Notes under the pieces: model-generated | What the model saw: the letters and a program-made list of their open reading frames with translations, nothing else | The model's database searches: none | Told to the model about the DNA's origin: nothing | In this document: piece after piece, positions 63,592-64,000 of the stretch | How positions within the stretch are numbered: position 1 is the first letter of the stretch | How the letters are laid out: each line of letters starts with the position of its first letter | NCBI GenBank assembly: GCA_937891765.1 | Contig: CALAGQ010000046.1 | Span: 26,383 to 90,382 of the forward strand | Source of the DNA: an uncultured Nitrospina sp. | GTDB lineage: Bacteria > Nitrospinota > Nitrospinia > Nitrospinales > VA-1 | Direction of reading: 5' to 3' | DNA: 64,000 bases | Program-made: the position numbers and the translations under genes

Positions 63592-64000
63592 ATGGATATT
63601 CTCAAAAATTTAGAGGCCTTGCAACAGGCCCCTATCTGCCGTTTTTTACAGGAAACGGAATTAAAGCGCATTTTTAACGCCGGAAAAAAGATAACCCTGA
63701 AAAAAGACCAGGTACTTTTTCCAGAAAACTCCGTTCAGGAAACCCTGTTCATCATTCTTTCTGGAAAAATGGAAGTGTATAAAAAACAAAAGCAAATTGC
63801 CATTCGAGAAGCTGGTGATTTTCTGGGAGAAATGGCCCTGCTGGAATCCAAACCCCGCTCAGCCAGTGTCCGGGCCCTCACTGATGTGGATGTGCTGGAA
63901 ATCGATAAAAAGACCTTCATTGATCATTTTGTTTCAAACCCACAAGTAGTCGTCCCTGAAAAACCCAGTTTTCAGAGAAAAATGGTAAAAAAGATCGGTG
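63592..64000 (+). CDS. Cyclic-nucleotide-binding protein, 3'-truncated by window edge
   Basis: ATG 63592 runs open to the window end (136 residues visible). MDILKNLEALQQAPICRFLQ leads into a cNMP domain: KDQVLFPENSVQETLFIILS, GKMEVY, GDFLGEMALLESKPRSASVR as the phosphate-binding cassette with the canonical Arg-Ser pair, then VLEIDKKTFIDHF. Whether a CRP-type HTH follows cannot be seen. It is the third cNMP-domain gene in the window. Confidence 0.85.
   Translation, partial: MDILKNLEALQQAPICRFLQETELKRIFNAGKKITLKKDQVLFPENSVQETLFIILSGKMEVYKKQKQIAIREAGDFLGEMALLESKPRSASVRALTDVDVLEIDKKTFIDHFVSNPQVVVPEKPSFQRKMVKKIG

Overview
The window reads as chromosome from a Gram-negative bacterium. It carries a porin, several lipoproteins with lipoboxes, a Mla-type lipid-transport protein, BON and SYLF envelope proteins, RpsA, class II fumarase, monomeric isocitrate dehydrogenase and a proteobacteria-like pheA-tyrA-cmk-rpsA-sppA-IHF run. 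The combination is typical of deltaproteobacterial or Nitrospinota-like lineages. That placement is inference from gene content, not from a marker tree. I see no rRNA, tRNA or CRISPR array.

Layout: 1-4.2 kb holds a truncated pepA, small membrane proteins, a scar of gene remnants at 2.1-2.8 kb and a Sel1-repeat protein. 4.3-5.9 kb is a minus-strand envelope operon: BON lipoprotein, a secreted (Lys-Asp)n repeat protein and a SYLF/Ysc84 protein. 6.0-9.4 kb is an accessory patch with two single-domain cNMP-binding proteins, an IS1595-like element with perfect 8-bp target duplication but a dead transposase, and a multiply frameshifted YHYH gene. 9.5-19 kb has a YVTN propeller, a TPR protein, a CheY-like receiver, an RND exporter, a GHMP kinase, MlaC and two tandem GNA1162/DUF799-type lipoproteins. 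19-26.7 kb has a class V aminotransferase, dinB, lexA, a DUF1611/DgcN-like plus PLP racemase pair, rpsU, and a frameshifted arsC-like gene lying between inverted repeats. 26.8-34.7 kb has a phosphoesterase, mdh, icd, glnD and a cytochrome c. 34.7-35.5 kb holds remnants of AbiU2-like and HigA-like defence/toxin-antitoxin genes. 36-43.3 kb is the aromatic amino acid and translation block (pheA, tyrA, cmk, rpsA, sppA, IHF, aroC). 44-47.2 kb has a hybrid-sensor histidine kinase and a DUF1566 protein. 47.3-59 kb is a phosphate regulon: a glycerophosphodiester phosphodiesterase-like protein, phoB, phoR, porin and pstSCAB-phoU. The end holds small proteins, an RpoH-like sigma factor, fumC, a broken CBS protein and a third cNMP-binding protein running off the edge.

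How it fits together: glnD, mdh/icd/fumC and the shikimate-end genes are housekeeping. The PhoBR-Pst block appears co-regulated, because three promoters (phoB, porin, pstS) share CTAAC/T direct repeats on an 11-bp grid at the same distance from a -10 hexamer. Overlaid on everything is a previously unnamed (to me) modular intergenic repeat of about 90-110 bp, present at about a dozen loci. Its ends carry either a CCACGCCTAGTGG or a CCAGCGTNANGCTGG palindrome. It sits at gene 3' ends, supplies the stop codons of at least three genes and brackets lexA and the arsC-like gene in inverted orientation. A second theme is decay: at least eight accessory genes carry frameshifts, nonsense codons or truncations, while every housekeeping gene is intact.
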